A stretch of 64,000 nucleotides of DNA from Spirometra erinaceieuropaei. Lineage: Eukaryota > Platyhelminthes > Cestoda > Diphyllobothriidea > Diphyllobothriidae. The notes under the pieces were generated by a model. That model saw only the letters and a program-made list of their open reading frames with translations, was not told the origin of the DNA and did not search any database. Shown here piece after piece: positions 47,001-50,540 of this stretch. The DNA lies in assembly GCA_902702965.1 (NCBI GenBank), contig CACRXP010000120.1, positions 568,636 through 632,635 of the forward strand, read 5' to 3'. Numbering within the stretch: the stretch's first letter is position 1; every line of letters begins with the position of its first letter. The translations under genes were made by a program, and so were the position numbers.

Positions 47001-49675
47001 TGGAACAACGCCATTCGCGAAGGTTAACAAACCTGCTGCAGAATCACATAGGGCCCGTGCTGCATGCTTTGGTCAGTCTTTTTTTGGCCGTGGCCTTCCT
47101 TGGCGGCTCCTCGGTGGACTTCGTTGCTGAGTAAGTCGGCTTTCGTGTTTCGCCTTCCCGATTGGATGCCCAGACATGTTGGGGCTGCACCTATACAGCA
47201 TATTTTTTCCATTGTATTTAGCCATTTCTTCCGGCTAGTGGGCATACTCTGCGCTGCCTGCCTCTTCGACACCCTTCTCTTCCTACCGGTCATTTTCTAT
47301 GCCCTCGAGCACATTTGGCCGTCCAATGTGAGTGACTCAGTTGTATCCACCTGTACCTTTACATCTTCATCCCATTCCCTCCATCTTCCCTCTGAGATAC
47401 CAACACCGAGTTCTGGGGGTCAGAAACCAGGAGCTGTGACACAATGGTTTTGTTTTTTTGGGCCGGATATCATTTCTATCGGCGTTATTTGCCCTTTGGC
47501 AGGTCCGACCAGAACGCACGAATTTTAGTCTTGCGGTCGCAAAAGAAACCGGTCAAGCCGAATAGTAGTAGTTCGAAAGGACCTCACTATGAAACTGGTG
47601 CATATGGTACTTTGGTTCGAAGATGGACGTATTCATTCACCACTCTGCTCGTGAGTTTAAGCCCTTAGGATCGTGCCTTATGGCTGTGATACTTTATTAG
47701 ACGGCGAACTTATCGGTACCCAACCACGTCTGGAGCCATTGCCATCGCTGCATGGTCGCCAGTCCCTATTTGTCAGACCCGGGAGCCTGTTTATTTAGTA
47801 TATGAAGGCCTTCCCAATGTTCAACGCACGTCGGCCCACCGAGTAGCACGCAGCCAAGCCAACAGGTAAGATCAGCTCTCCTCCCCCTCCCCCCTCTCCT
47901 CGGGGGTGCTCCTCCTGTTCATGGCAGCCAGGATCGTCATTGGGCATTACTCCAATCTTACGCTCTTTTTTTCTTTTACCTTCTTAACTGGATTTCGAGG
48001 TCTCTCACTCCGGACATTTTTGTTCCGTCATTCGCATGACACACCCCTGCTCGCTCCACTCAATAAGCCAGCTTGACATTGCATGTTTTAACTGTGGTGC
48101 ACCGACACCGCCCATTGTAGGGGCCGGGACTTGGCCGACGTGGACACGTCGCTGTGTGAGCTTCGCAGTATCAAGATAGAGGAAGTAGGTTCGCTTTAGG
48201 GCTGTCAATGCCGCAATCCCCCGCCTCCCCGATACTGTCGGTGAACCAATTCACGCGGGCCACCGGTACACCTGCTTGTGCCAGGTCATGTGAACTCTCC
48301 TCCCTCAACCACAGTAAAAGTTTGCCCAGTAGGGCCTCGCGGCCTCTGTTCGTGTGCTGTAGATGAGCACAGCCTTGGGGACACAGTCGACCTGACGCAC
48401 GCCTCATCGTGTGAAGAAGATCTCAGCTTCCTCAGTACTTATACTTTGCGTGTACCCATAGCGTTAGGATGTTAGGACTTATCCGTGTGGGTCTGCCTTT
48501 GGTCATAACTGTCGCCAAAGTTGACCAGGTCACTTTTCCCGCCGCAGCAGGCCACCGAATGACTTGTGCCCCCCCCCCTCACCGGTGCATCACTCATCAT
48601 GCCCACCCTATACCTTCTCTTACAGATGTTCGCTGTGGTGGAGTCACCGCAACCTCCGCAGCCGGCGCACACTCGCAACCCGCGGACGCACTACGAGGAG
48701 TGCCGTCTTTTGCAGCTTTCTACCGCCGCTGGACAGCAGTCAAGTTGTCCGCGCCGCCAGCGCGAGCAGCTAGTCGCGTCTGAGGGCGATTCTAGCTCAT
48801 TCGTAAATCAGTCCTCGTCTGACGTTGGTGCTGCATCCGAGTCGGTAGCGACGGAACCTGCCAATCAAGCCTTTAATAAACAGCAGCTTCAGCAGGATGC
48901 CGAGGAAGGCGAGGACGGCGAAGATGCTGCCATGCGGGAGTTCTACGATTGTTTGAAGTACGCCTCATCGACTGCTTTCCTTCGAGGCGGTGGCTGCGCT
49001 GCCCCCTTGCCGCCAGCGACGTCGGGGACCGTAATGACCCCCTTGCGCAGTGCGTCGCGGCCCTCCAGTCTGAGCACCATCCTAGAGGAGCCTTCGCACA
49101 CTAGTTCCACTGTAAGCCTTCACCAGCTCGACTCTCCACCCTCGACAACGGACAGCAGTGGACCTCTCGGTTGTCAGCGCCCCAATATTTTACCGGCCCA
49201 CGCCGCCACCAGTAGTCCGGAGGCCTGGTTCCAACGCATTTTCGCCGTGGCAGCGGCCGCTGCGGGCGCAGCCGCGGGCACTCCAGCGGCCTGTCACCTG
49301 TCCATAAAATACCCCCTAGACCTCAGTGGCGCTGCCGTTAGCGGGGCTGGAAGGGGCCAGCCCCCACTGCCACTGCTACCTCCGGCGCAGGTGAAGGAGC
49401 TGATCGAGGCGTTAGTGCGCTCCTCCCAGATACGTCCTGAGGATCTGACCCCTTTTTCTTGTCCCCAGCTAGTACCTCCACCGCCGCCCTACTCGAGCGT
49501 GGCGACCTCTGCGCCACCTTCTGTTTTGCGGTCTCGAGCCCGAGCTTCACCGTCGGAAGAACCTCCATCCTCCTTCCTACCTCAGGACCCTTCAAATCCC
49601 CATCCTACAACGAGCTCTTCCTCTGGGGGTTGTGGTGGCGGCGGTGGTAGTGGTAGTAATAGTATCCAACGCTGA
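4874..49675 (+). CDS. ptc: Patched-family Hedgehog receptor (12 exons, N-terminus missing)
   Basis: Patched is a 12-TM RND-fold membrane protein that binds Hedgehog, controls sterol availability and represses Smoothened. Joined exons are 4874-5090, 6248-6574, 9270-9413, 13440-13598, 16954-17067, 21515-21658, 30890-31381, 38172-38918, 40142-40429, 46481-47130, 47222-47327 and 48626-49675, about 1,478 residues in total. Patched hallmarks occur in family order: a loop-1 segment ending in a Cys-Pro...Ala-Pro-Asn motif, His-Trp-Pro-Glu-Glu before Val-Gly-Gly, the sterol-sensing domain TM2-TM6, the second half with TM7-TM12, and a proline-rich tail with PPPPPY. The middle cytoplasmic loop has 13 alanines. 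TM1 and the start codon were not found. The TM4 and TM10 relay positions read Glu-Gly and Ser-Lys. Patched-related and Dispatched proteins are less likely, because loop 1 matches Patched itself. Confidence 0.9.
5091..6247 (+). other. Patched intron a (with assembly gap)
   Basis: Runs from gtatgc to a pyrimidine tract ending catctcag. It contains the 150-N gap and otherwise no recognised feature. Confidence 0.8.
5849..5998. other. Assembly gap (150 N)
   Basis: A run of N. The flanking sequence reads as intron; no exon of the reconstructed Patched protein is missing at this point. Confidence 0.99.
6248..6574 (+). CDS. ptc: Patched exon b: extracellular loop 1, distal part
   Basis: Encodes 109 residues beginning PPDVARILSAGCPGF and containing LHWPEEIIVGG. 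These fit the insect and vertebrate Patched blocks Pro-Asp-Val/Met...Gly-Gly-Cys and His-Trp-Pro-Glu-Glu-Leu-Ile-Val-Gly-Gly. The later MDLYRTVYQ and VLDQWRDGLKQ match the end of loop 1. The upstream AG (6246-6247) is chosen over ccag at 6254 because it preserves phase 0 and adds the conserved PPD. The donor is gcag|gtgtgc. An insert of about 30 residues follows the Gly-Gly. Confidence 0.9.
6720..7080 (+). repeat. Family-A interspersed repeat, copy 4
   Basis: Shows 'gggttgccgactagccagat', 'gggtcgggctgcaatggctc', 'tgtgtgagatccagtcag', and 'gcggtgcaagtcggcttcct' followed by 'tgtaaataaat'. Confidence 0.65.
7240..7640 (+). repeat. Family-A interspersed repeat, copy 5
   Basis: Shows 'gccggggcttgggagttt', 'cgcgataacctgatccgcg', 'aggatcagtctgcgatat' and 'gagtgagatgtccgg'. 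The 3' part is rearranged or degraded. Confidence 0.5.
7680..8060 (+). repeat. Family-A-like repeat, fragmentary
   Basis: Shows 'gagtgaggtctag', 'gtgtgacacgtgaga', a G-run and 'gtctagtctgccactgcgcc', as in the middle of family A. Later blocks are unclear, so the right boundary is uncertain. Confidence 0.35.
8459..8526 (+). repeat. Degenerate telomere-like (TTAGGG-type) tract
   Basis: Repeated GGTTAGGA, GGATTAGG and GGGTTAGG variants in tandem. No terminal inverted repeats like those at 30.2 kb are evident here. Confidence 0.6.
9270..9413 (+). CDS. ptc: Patched exon c: end of loop 1 and start of TM2
   Basis: Encodes 48 residues: LLLVHNQAISPALPWRYS, then STLTDNTVRELFSQ and the start of TM2 (IPVMKILGAVFLM). 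The length from Val-His to Arg-Glu-Leu equals the vertebrate segment Val-His-Gln-Ser to Asp-Ile-Leu. For that reason the acceptor tttag at 9265-9269 is preferred over ccag at 9290. Both keep phase 0. The donor is gatg|gtgagg. Confidence 0.82.
9414..13439 (+). other. Patched intron c
   Basis: About 4 kb, bounded by gtgagg and a pyrimidine tract ending ccttcag. Weak family-A blocks appear near 10.06 and 13.12 kb. Low-complexity CG and pyrimidine-rich DNA lies around 11.8-12.2 kb. No gene or intact mobile element is recognised. Confidence 0.7.
13440..13598 (+). CDS. ptc: Patched exon d: TM2 end and TM3 of the sterol-sensing domain
   Basis: Encodes 53 residues beginning LLYSLLCLLGWREPSRSQ, where TM2 ends in a Trp-Arg motif as in insect Patched. 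TM3 follows (LALSVLALLAGLGVCAIFG), then the conserved FNVLTVQ, equivalent to Phe-Asn-Ala-Ala-Ser/Thr-Thr-Gln. The acceptor ctccttcag and donor gtaggt are both canonical, phase 0. Confidence 0.92.
14955..15280 (+). repeat. Family-A interspersed repeat, copy 7
   Basis: Belongs to the same subfamily as the 25.2 and 28.9 kb copies: 'aaaatcctggtcaattgttt', 'tggtgtgcctgggtgtg', 'ctccggtcttcttgactttg', 'attcatgcgcaagtcgccg' and 'gcacggtggacatcgtcggg'. Confidence 0.75.
15775..16080 (-). mobile_element. tRNA-derived SINE with degenerate hammerhead motif
   Basis: Read on the minus strand: a tRNA-like head ('ggcccaatggcagaacgtta', then a B-box-like 'ggttcgagtctcagg'), the 45-nt hammerhead-like block at 15916-15960, and the family tail ending near 'gatcggtgcgcgcccacc'. 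It faces the plus-strand copy at 16085, head to head. Confidence 0.75.
15916..15960 (-). ncRNA. Hammerhead-like motif, decayed stem III
   Basis: Core CUGAUGA and GAAA are intact. Stem II pairs over 5 bp, including C10.1-G11.1, a pair that is mismatched in most other copies. The stem III and NUH region is mutated (U16.1 to C), so cleavage is unlikely. Confidence 0.55.
16085..16280 (+). mobile_element. tRNA-derived SINE, plus-strand copy
   Basis: The head has an A-box-like 'gtggcccaatgatagagcg' and a B-box-like 'agttcagacctcggg'. The hammerhead-like block at 16190-16234 and a partial tail follow. Confidence 0.72.
16190..16234 (+). ncRNA. Hammerhead-like motif, C3 mutated
   Basis: Stem I halves are GACTGG and CCAGCC. 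The core reads ATGATGA instead of CTGATGA, while GAAA is kept. Stem III reads TAGCCAT. The 45-nt spacing is preserved. Probably inactive. Confidence 0.5.
16954..17067 (+). CDS. ptc: Patched exon e: TM4 of the sterol-sensing domain
   Basis: Encodes 38 residues beginning VLPFLALGLGMEGLFTF. This is the Patched TM4 block Val-Leu-Pro-Phe-Leu-Ala-Leu-Gly-x-Gly. Vertebrate PTCH1 has Asp-Asp at the two positions that read Glu (16987-16989) and Gly (16990-16992) here. These belong to the GxxxD-type motif tied to RND cation coupling. Acceptor ccacttcag and donor gtacgt, phase 0. Confidence 0.9.
17237..17667 (-). mobile_element. Tandem head-to-tail SINE multimer with hammerhead motif
   Basis: On the minus strand: a unit tail (17667-17592), one complete 312-bp unit (17591-17280), then the head of a third unit (17279-17237). 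The 75 bp from 17280 and the 75 bp from 17592 are identical, so the duplication is recent. The complete unit has an A-box-like 'tggcccggtgagtagaggcg', a B-box-like 'ggtcgcgagttcgaggc', a hammerhead-like block and a 3' tail. It is non-coding. Presumed to use RNA polymerase III and to be mobilised by a LINE. Confidence 0.82.
17416..17460 (-). ncRNA. Hammerhead ribozyme-like motif in SINE, core intact
   Basis: Read 5'-3' on the minus strand: stem I half GGCUGG; core CUGACGA (fits CUGANGA); C; stem II GGCU/AGCC around an AACA loop; A; GAAA; stem III UGG/CCA closed by A15.1-U16.1; H17 = U; stem I half CCAGUC. Stem III is a loopless palindrome, which in known hammerheads favours dimeric action. The 10.1-11.1 pair is a C/A mismatch, the main departure from consensus. 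Activity is not shown. Confidence 0.7.
17680..17990. mobile_element. Scrambled SINE fragments
   Basis: Minus-strand hammerhead-like block at 17711-17755; a plus-strand tail near 17765-17815; a minus-strand tail near 17845-17890; a plus-strand tRNA-like head near 17922-17985 ('tggctcggcgattagagcgt', then 'ggtcgcgggattgagcc'). Confidence 0.6.
17711..17755 (-). ncRNA. Hammerhead-like motif, degenerate
   Basis: Keeps the 45-nt length, a GACGA remnant of the core, stem II GGCU/AGUC and GAAA. The first core bases and stem I are mutated. Confidence 0.4.
17989..18005. repeat. (AT)n microsatellite
   Basis: Seventeen bases of alternating A and T between two SINE fragments. Confidence 0.9.
18005..18180 (-). 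mobile_element. SINE copy truncated by the assembly gap
   Basis: Differs from 17391-17560 at only about three positions. It runs into the N-run at the tRNA-like head, so the remainder of the copy, or of an array, lies in the gap. Confidence 0.85.
18038..18082 (-). ncRNA. Hammerhead ribozyme-like motif in SINE, core intact
   Basis: Same fold as the 17416 copy, with one change in loop II (AAUA). CUGACGA, GAAA, the palindromic stem III and H17 = U are all present. Confidence 0.7.
18181..18338. other. Assembly gap (158 N)
   Basis: A run of N beginning inside a SINE unit whose near-identical twin lies 620 bp upstream. This is consistent with failure to assemble a repeat array. Confidence 0.99.
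19085..19285 (+). mobile_element. tRNA-derived SINE, diverged plus-strand copy
   Basis: Head with A-box-like 'gtgtggtagagtgtcaa' and B-box-like 'gggttcgaatttcaa', the 45-nt block at 19201-19245, and the tail start 'ttgtctttgtcagtaccat'. Confidence 0.72.
19201..19245 (+). ncRNA. Hammerhead-like motif, C3 mutated to G
   Basis: Stem I GACTGG/CCGGTC is still fully pairable through a U-G wobble. Core GTGATGA (C3 to G); stem II GGCT/AGCC; GAAA; stem III TGG/CCA; H17 = A. Probably inactive through C3. Confidence 0.55.
20730..21140 (+). repeat. Family-A interspersed repeat, copy 8
   Basis: Shows 'gtaagccaactggtgggcaa', 'ggatcgcgctgcaatggtt', 'ataaacaaattcacacacaa', 'gtcacggctgcgcc' and 'cgcatgcgacggtcgaattg'. 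A GT-rich stretch follows. Confidence 0.75.
21515..21658 (+). CDS. ptc: Patched exon f: TM5 and start of TM6
   Basis: Encodes 48 residues. TM5 reads GLIFGALAMSAAFFSAVLIP, followed by VPLVKQFSLQ. This corresponds to the Patched segment ending Ile-Pro-(Ile/Val)-Pro-Ala-Leu...Phe-(Ser/Cys)-Leu-Gln. It follows exon e after a loop of the usual length. Acceptor tttctgcag, donor gtcagt, phase 0. Confidence 0.92.
22690..23060 (+). repeat. Family-A interspersed repeat, copy 9
   Basis: Shows 'gtcagccactgcgtcttcag', 'ttgccttgactttgtcctgc', 'tctaaacaaattggcactg' and 'ggtggaccttgtcactagtc'. Confidence 0.7.
23337..23395. repeat. GT-rich microsatellite region
   Basis: Dense TG/CG alternation including a TGTGTGTGTGTG run. 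It generates spurious open frames on both strands. Confidence 0.8.
23748..23870 (-). mobile_element. SINE 3' half, minus strand
   Basis: Matches the tail of the 17.3 kb unit: 'cggaactcactcgttccgtt' and 'ggctctcgagcccaaccag'. It stops at 'attgccgacaaaga', where the next copy begins in the opposite direction. Confidence 0.82.
23876..24030 (+). mobile_element. SINE 5' half with hammerhead motif, plus strand
   Basis: Begins inside the tRNA-like head (B-box-like 'ggtcgcgagtgcgagcc') and runs through the hammerhead block to 'tgtctttgtcggcaatatca'. With the preceding fragment it forms a large inverted repeat. Confidence 0.82.
23941..23985 (+). ncRNA. Hammerhead ribozyme-like motif, best copy
   Basis: Stem I GACUGG (23941-23946) pairs perfectly with CCAGUC (23980-23985). 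Core CUGACGA 23947-23953. Stem II GGCU (23955-23958) with AGCC (23963-23966), loop AAUA. GAAA 23968-23971. Stem III UGG (23972-23974) with CCA (23975-23977) plus A15.1-U16.1. H17 = U at 23979, which places the predicted cleavage between 23979 and 23980. The C10.1/A11.1 mismatch is the weak point. Confidence 0.72.
25170..25590 (+). repeat. Family-A interspersed repeat, copy 10
   Basis: One of the best-preserved copies: 'tctgacaggcgttatcgcga', 'aaaatcctggtcaagtgttt', 'tgttgtggatcagg', 'ctaactcacgcgctagtcac' and 'acacggcggacatcgtcgaa'. Confidence 0.8.
26725..27012 (-). mobile_element. tRNA-derived SINE, strongly diverged
   Basis: Minus-strand unit with tail ('gagctcagtatagaaccctt' on plus), 45-nt block at 26878-26922 and a head with 'gggattcggatcccgaccc' on plus. 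A second head fragment in plus orientation ('gcccgtggctcaacgatcga') abuts it. Confidence 0.65.
26878..26922 (-). ncRNA. Hammerhead-like motif, decayed
   Basis: Core CUGGCGA (A6 to G), GAAA kept, stems I and III broken, 45-nt length kept. A fossil copy. Confidence 0.35.
28460..28880 (-). pseudogene. LINE reverse transcriptase fragment (minus strand)
   Basis: Minus-strand translation gives ISESQCGFWKNCGALNLVYL, then HDGMMVRVVDGGSV and VVAPALFNLMVRAMLIDACR. These match consecutive RT blocks of the LINE at 62.6-62.97 kb. Frameshifts and missing sequence make it non-functional. Only the central RT domain remains. Confidence 0.75.
28895..29340 (+). repeat. Family-A interspersed repeat, copy 11
   Basis: Closely parallels the 25.2 kb copy: 'ctgtcaggcgttatctcgag', 'ccggtcaagtgtttgttgtg', 'accagggcgtgtagtggtac', 'cactataaaataatttacat' and 'acagtcgaaccgtcgctgtt'. 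It directly follows the LINE fragment at 28.46-28.88 kb. Confidence 0.8.
29690..29870 (-). mobile_element. tRNA-like SINE head, minus strand, degraded
   Basis: Minus strand shows A-box-like 'agctagttggttgagtattc' and B-box-like 'gcggttcgaattcc', then a decayed body with 'tgacgaccgctaataaac', which recalls the hammerhead core. Confidence 0.55.
30196..30490 (+). mobile_element. TIR element carrying telomere-like repeats, copy 1
   Basis: The left end 'gatgtggtttggtaacccca' and the right end 'tggggctacagaaccacatc' are inverse complements over about 27 bp. Inside, 30236-30300 holds TTAGGG-type repeats. No open frame, so it is probably a non-autonomous DNA element. No clear target-site duplication was seen. 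Confidence 0.68.
30236..30303 (+). repeat. Interstitial telomere-like repeats
   Basis: Tandem GGTTAGGG, GGGTTAGG and GATTAGGG variants within the TIR element. Confidence 0.8.
30890..31381 (+). CDS. ptc: Patched exon g: TM6 and middle cytoplasmic loop
   Basis: Encodes 164 residues. TM6 reads VLIQSATVMLIFPVLLKLDV, and RRAKQRMDVLCCL follows, matching the Patched block Arg-Arg...Arg-(Leu/Ala)-Asp-Ile-(Phe)-Cys-Cys. The remainder is the fast-evolving middle loop, rich in Pro/Ser/Ala with a 13-alanine run. The expected length for the loop and the intact frame argue against missing exons. Acceptor tgtatgcag, donor gtgagt, phase 0. Confidence 0.9.
33220..33780 (+). pseudogene. LINE reverse transcriptase fragment (plus strand)
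   Basis: Across three frames one reads TVRAVREIKNENP, WEEMLQEFHDAPIVRIYRRR, VFTRVLRNCLNTHLE, VWKSMLEFGCRGRFMQLA and MMVRVMDSKSVLETLVLTDW. These parallel the RT of the LINE at 62.3-62.9 kb block by block. Many frameshifts and stops; long dead. Confidence 0.75.
34020..34320 (+). repeat. Family-A interspersed repeat, copy 12
   Basis: Shows 'agggctgccaactgacaaga', 'gagtcaggctccaacggccc', 'tcagtgagatccgagagatc', 'ttgggactaggtcttgtgtg' and 'agcaaattcacgtgcgagc'. Confidence 0.75.
34599..34630. repeat. (GT)n microsatellite
   Basis: GT-rich run interrupted by CCGTGC. Confidence 0.85.
35150..35240 (-). repeat. tRNA-like sequence (second SINE family)
   Basis: Minus strand has an A-box-like 'atagctcaggtggttaaggc', then 'gttggctgcaatcaaacc', and a B-box-like 'gcgttcgaattccaccga'. 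No convincing full cloverleaf. Related heads lie at 41150 and 51118. Confidence 0.6.
35303..35395 (+). repeat. MITE-like fragment related to 50909-51062
   Basis: Contains 'ctgatacagtaagctgactg' and 'gagcaggacttccca', which match the reverse complement of the right half of the 50.9 kb inverted-repeat element. Confidence 0.6.
35700..36345 (-). pseudogene. LINE RT C-terminal fragment (minus strand), part 2
   Basis: Minus-strand translation shows FTDDCAVE (the YxDD-type box), IFKVGQAFGRLQPSVWSYHG, FDIKLKTYKIAALATLVYGA and later KLSDGPESYV. It corresponds to the LINE segment at 63.08-63.6 kb. It continues the fragment at 36846-37600 across a family-A insertion. Confidence 0.72.
36440..36830 (+). 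repeat. Family-A interspersed repeat, copy 13, inside a LINE
   Basis: Shows 'gaccgcagtggctccttatt', 'atgaaggggctgtttatctt', 'gtcgccttgactgtgtcttg', 'gcggtagacgctgcgcaagt' and 'acaacgatcgaactgtggta'. It separates two collinear parts of one minus-strand LINE copy. The left boundary could lie up to 90 bp upstream. Confidence 0.75.
36846..37600 (-). pseudogene. LINE RT central fragment (minus strand), part 1
   Basis: Minus-strand translation gives EMIPAEIYKYSDSQLL, GIPQDFEDATIVYLCKRKGN, LTKAFDAVNKE, and VAFVATNGMEQGCMLTPILF. These are successive RT blocks of the same LINE family as 61.8-63.9 kb. Frameshifts and stops interrupt it. Confidence 0.78.
38172..38918 (+). CDS. ptc: Patched exon h: TM7 and extracellular loop 2
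   Basis: Encodes 249 residues. After a short cytoplasmic segment, TM7 (LRLFICLLGLVTMVTVAVLI) is followed by KLGLDLLRLAPQGSIEREFM, equivalent to the Patched block Asp-Gly-Leu-Asp-Leu...Val-Pro. Loop 2 keeps RLRELYAAISDLPG, then WLDAMADWLETVQAAFDRD, matching Trp-Leu...Asp-Trp-Leu...Ala-Phe-Asp, and GLRLIVQTNHG, matching Leu-Val-Gln-Thr. A Ser/Thr/Ala-rich insert sits between them. Acceptor ctttctgcag, donor gtaggt, phase 0. Confidence 0.93.
38919..40141 (+). other. Patched intron h
   Basis: Contains the second TIR/telomere-like element, which ends about 100 bp before the next exon, and a CT-rich acceptor tract. Otherwise unassigned. Confidence 0.8.
39773..40041 (+). mobile_element. TIR element carrying telomere-like repeats, copy 2
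   Basis: Aligns along its length with the 30196-30490 element: 'gatgtggtttggtagcccca', 'ctgatggacacaatactgtt', a shorter TTAGGG-type tract (39817-39857), 'acaactacttgacgtcatcg' and a degraded right end 'ataaccacattc'. Same orientation, no open frame. Confidence 0.68.
40142..40429 (+). CDS. ptc: Patched exon i: extracellular loop 2, distal
   Basis: Encodes 96 residues: IVTARLVTNRTIDPTGFNIF, then LRVWRNHDILNY, and PTEYVQTGFFASGYATVESQ. These match Patched (Thr-x-x-Arg-Leu-Val...Ile-(Asn/Asp)-Pro...Phe and Glu-Tyr-(Ala/Val)-Gln...Phe-(Tyr/Phe)). The acceptor is a CT repeat ending cccag; donor gttagt; phase 0. Confidence 0.93.
41150..41245 (+). repeat. tRNA-like sequence (second SINE family)
   Basis: A-box-like 'taactcgggttgttagaccg', then 'ttggttgtattcaagcctgg', and B-box-like 'gtgggttccagtaccaccga'. 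Similar to the minus-strand copy at 35150-35240. Confidence 0.6.
45385..45525. repeat. Alternating purine-pyrimidine microsatellites
   Basis: ACACAC, GCACGC and GCGCGTGCGTGC runs in two clusters with a non-repetitive spacer. Some segments have Z-DNA-type composition. Confidence 0.75.
45880..46055 (+). mobile_element. tRNA-derived SINE, plus strand
   Basis: Head 'agcccgcggcccaattagta' and a B-box-like 'cttcaaacccgccct', then the 45-nt block at 45986-46030 and the tail start 'tggtctctgtcagtactact'. Confidence 0.7.
45986..46030 (+). ncRNA. Hammerhead-like motif, decayed but stem I kept
   Basis: Stem I GACUGA pairs perfectly with UCAGUC. The innermost G-C of other copies has become A-U on both sides. 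The core is CUGGCGA (A6 to G) and the NUH triplet reads GGU, so it should be inactive. Confidence 0.5.
46481..47130 (+). CDS. ptc: Patched exon j: TM8 to TM11
   Basis: Encodes 216 residues plus two bases. VPVFPTGALFTIADQHLRLW matches the end of loop 2 before TM8. TM8 ends in LLPNPVAALLAVLI, equivalent to Leu-Leu-Asn-Pro-Trp. TM9 is followed by LDLNPISACLLLISFGIGSK for TM10, where vertebrates have Ser-Val-Gly-Ile-Gly-Val-Glu; here Lys (46790-46792) replaces Glu. A TM10-TM11 loop about 60 residues longer than in vertebrates precedes IGPVLHALVSLFLAVAFLGG and VDFVA. Donor gtaagt; the split codon completes as Asp. Confidence 0.93.
47131..47221 (+). other. Patched intron j (91 bp)
   Basis: The only short intron and the only one not in phase 0: gtaagt to ttgtatttag. 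Confidence 0.88.
47222..47327 (+). CDS. ptc: Patched exon k: TM12
   Basis: Its first base completes an Asp codon. HFFRLVGILCAACLFDTLLF continues to LPVIFYALEHIW, the Patched TM12 block ending Leu-Pro-(Val/Ile)-Leu. Donor gtgagt follows a complete Asn codon. Confidence 0.9.
47328..48625 (+). other. Patched intron k
   Basis: No recognisable element. Bounded by gtgagt and cttctcttacag. The open frame continuing past 47327 lacks Patched similarity. Confidence 0.75.
48626..49675 (+). CDS. ptc: Patched terminal exon l: cytoplasmic C-terminal tail
   Basis: Encodes 349 residues, then TGA. Low-complexity Ser/Pro/Ala/Gln composition is typical of Patched tails. An acidic stretch (EEGEDGEDAAMREFY) and a poly-Ala region are present. 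PPPPPYSS (49475-49498) is a PPxY motif of the kind bound by Nedd4/Smurf-type WW ligases in Patched turnover. The tail ends in Ser- and Gly-rich runs. Acceptor cttacag, phase 0. Its reading frame joins directly to exon k. Confidence 0.85.
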   Translation: MFAVVESPQPPQPAHTRNPRTHYEECRLLQLSTAAGQQSSCPRRQREQLVASEGDSSSFVNQSSSDVGAASESVATEPANQAFNKQQLQQDAEEGEDGEDAAMREFYDCLKYASSTAFLRGGGCAAPLPPATSGTVMTPLRSASRPSSLSTILEEPSHTSSTVSLHQLDSPPSTTDSSGPLGCQRPNILPAHAATSSPEAWFQRIFAVAAAAAGAAAGTPAACHLSIKYPLDLSGAAVSGAGRGQPPLPLLPPAQVKELIEALVRSSQIRPEDLTPFSCPQLVPPPPPYSSVATSAPPSVLRSRARASPSEEPPSSFLPQDPSNPHPTTSSSSGGCGGGGGSGSNSIQR

Positions 49676-50540
49676 CACGCCACTGCCCCCCTCCCAACAT
49701 TCATGCTTCCTCGGGTCATTGTACAAAGATAAACCTGTACATAGCTTTTCAACCAGTTATTTTCTTTCCTGTACTTCTCTGGTCCTAAACGCTCCTCCCG
49801 CCCCCGGTCTCCAGCATCGCTAACCGGTTAGTGCAATTTGTGTAGATTGTGAAGACAACCCCGACCGACTCAAAAGCATGTTTCAAGAACAGAGACGCAA
49901 CGTGTATCGCCAGTCAGACATCAGACCCAAACCCATGACCACCACCCTGCGCCATCCTTTCTACTTTGAGGTTTTCGAAATCGGTTTTTTGTCTCTAAAG
50001 CATTTGCAAGAGTAAGATATCCTTTACACACCCTACTATATAGATACAATATATTATATACTTGTATGTGTGCGCGTCTATTTGATGCCACTTAAAGGAG
50101 CCTTGGTCTTGCGCGCTTAGCATGCCGCTCGAGTAAATGGCCGGAAATAACCCAGACCCTCAACTCCTAGGTATTACGGCACAATAATAAGCTTATTCGT
50201 CGCAAACCATGGAAACCGACATACTCCGATGAGGACGCAGTAGTAACTTTTTAGAGAAGCAGACTTGCTCTGCGTCTGTCTAGTTTCACTGTTCCCGCGT
50301 TCCGATGACAACAGGGGCGGACGCGATGGCAGGCGAGGACAGTCCTGTGCGTACCACACGCCGTCTGGAGTGTAGATTTCGCGTGAACCGGTCGCCGGGA
50401 TAAGGTTTTTGACTCCTCAACTAAAAGAGGCGCGCTCAAAGGGCACTGGACGATGAGTTCAGCGCATGTTGCCCTTATTCCAAGGGAGAAGTGGATTACC
50501 ACGTCATATCATCCACTAATCCGGCAGACGAGAAAACAGG
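49676..50540 (+). other. 3' flank of Patched, probable 3' UTR
   Basis: No canonical AATAAA in the first 500 bp. Candidate weak signals are GATAAA near 49728 and AATATA near 50050. The polyadenylation site is unresolved. Confidence 0.4.
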
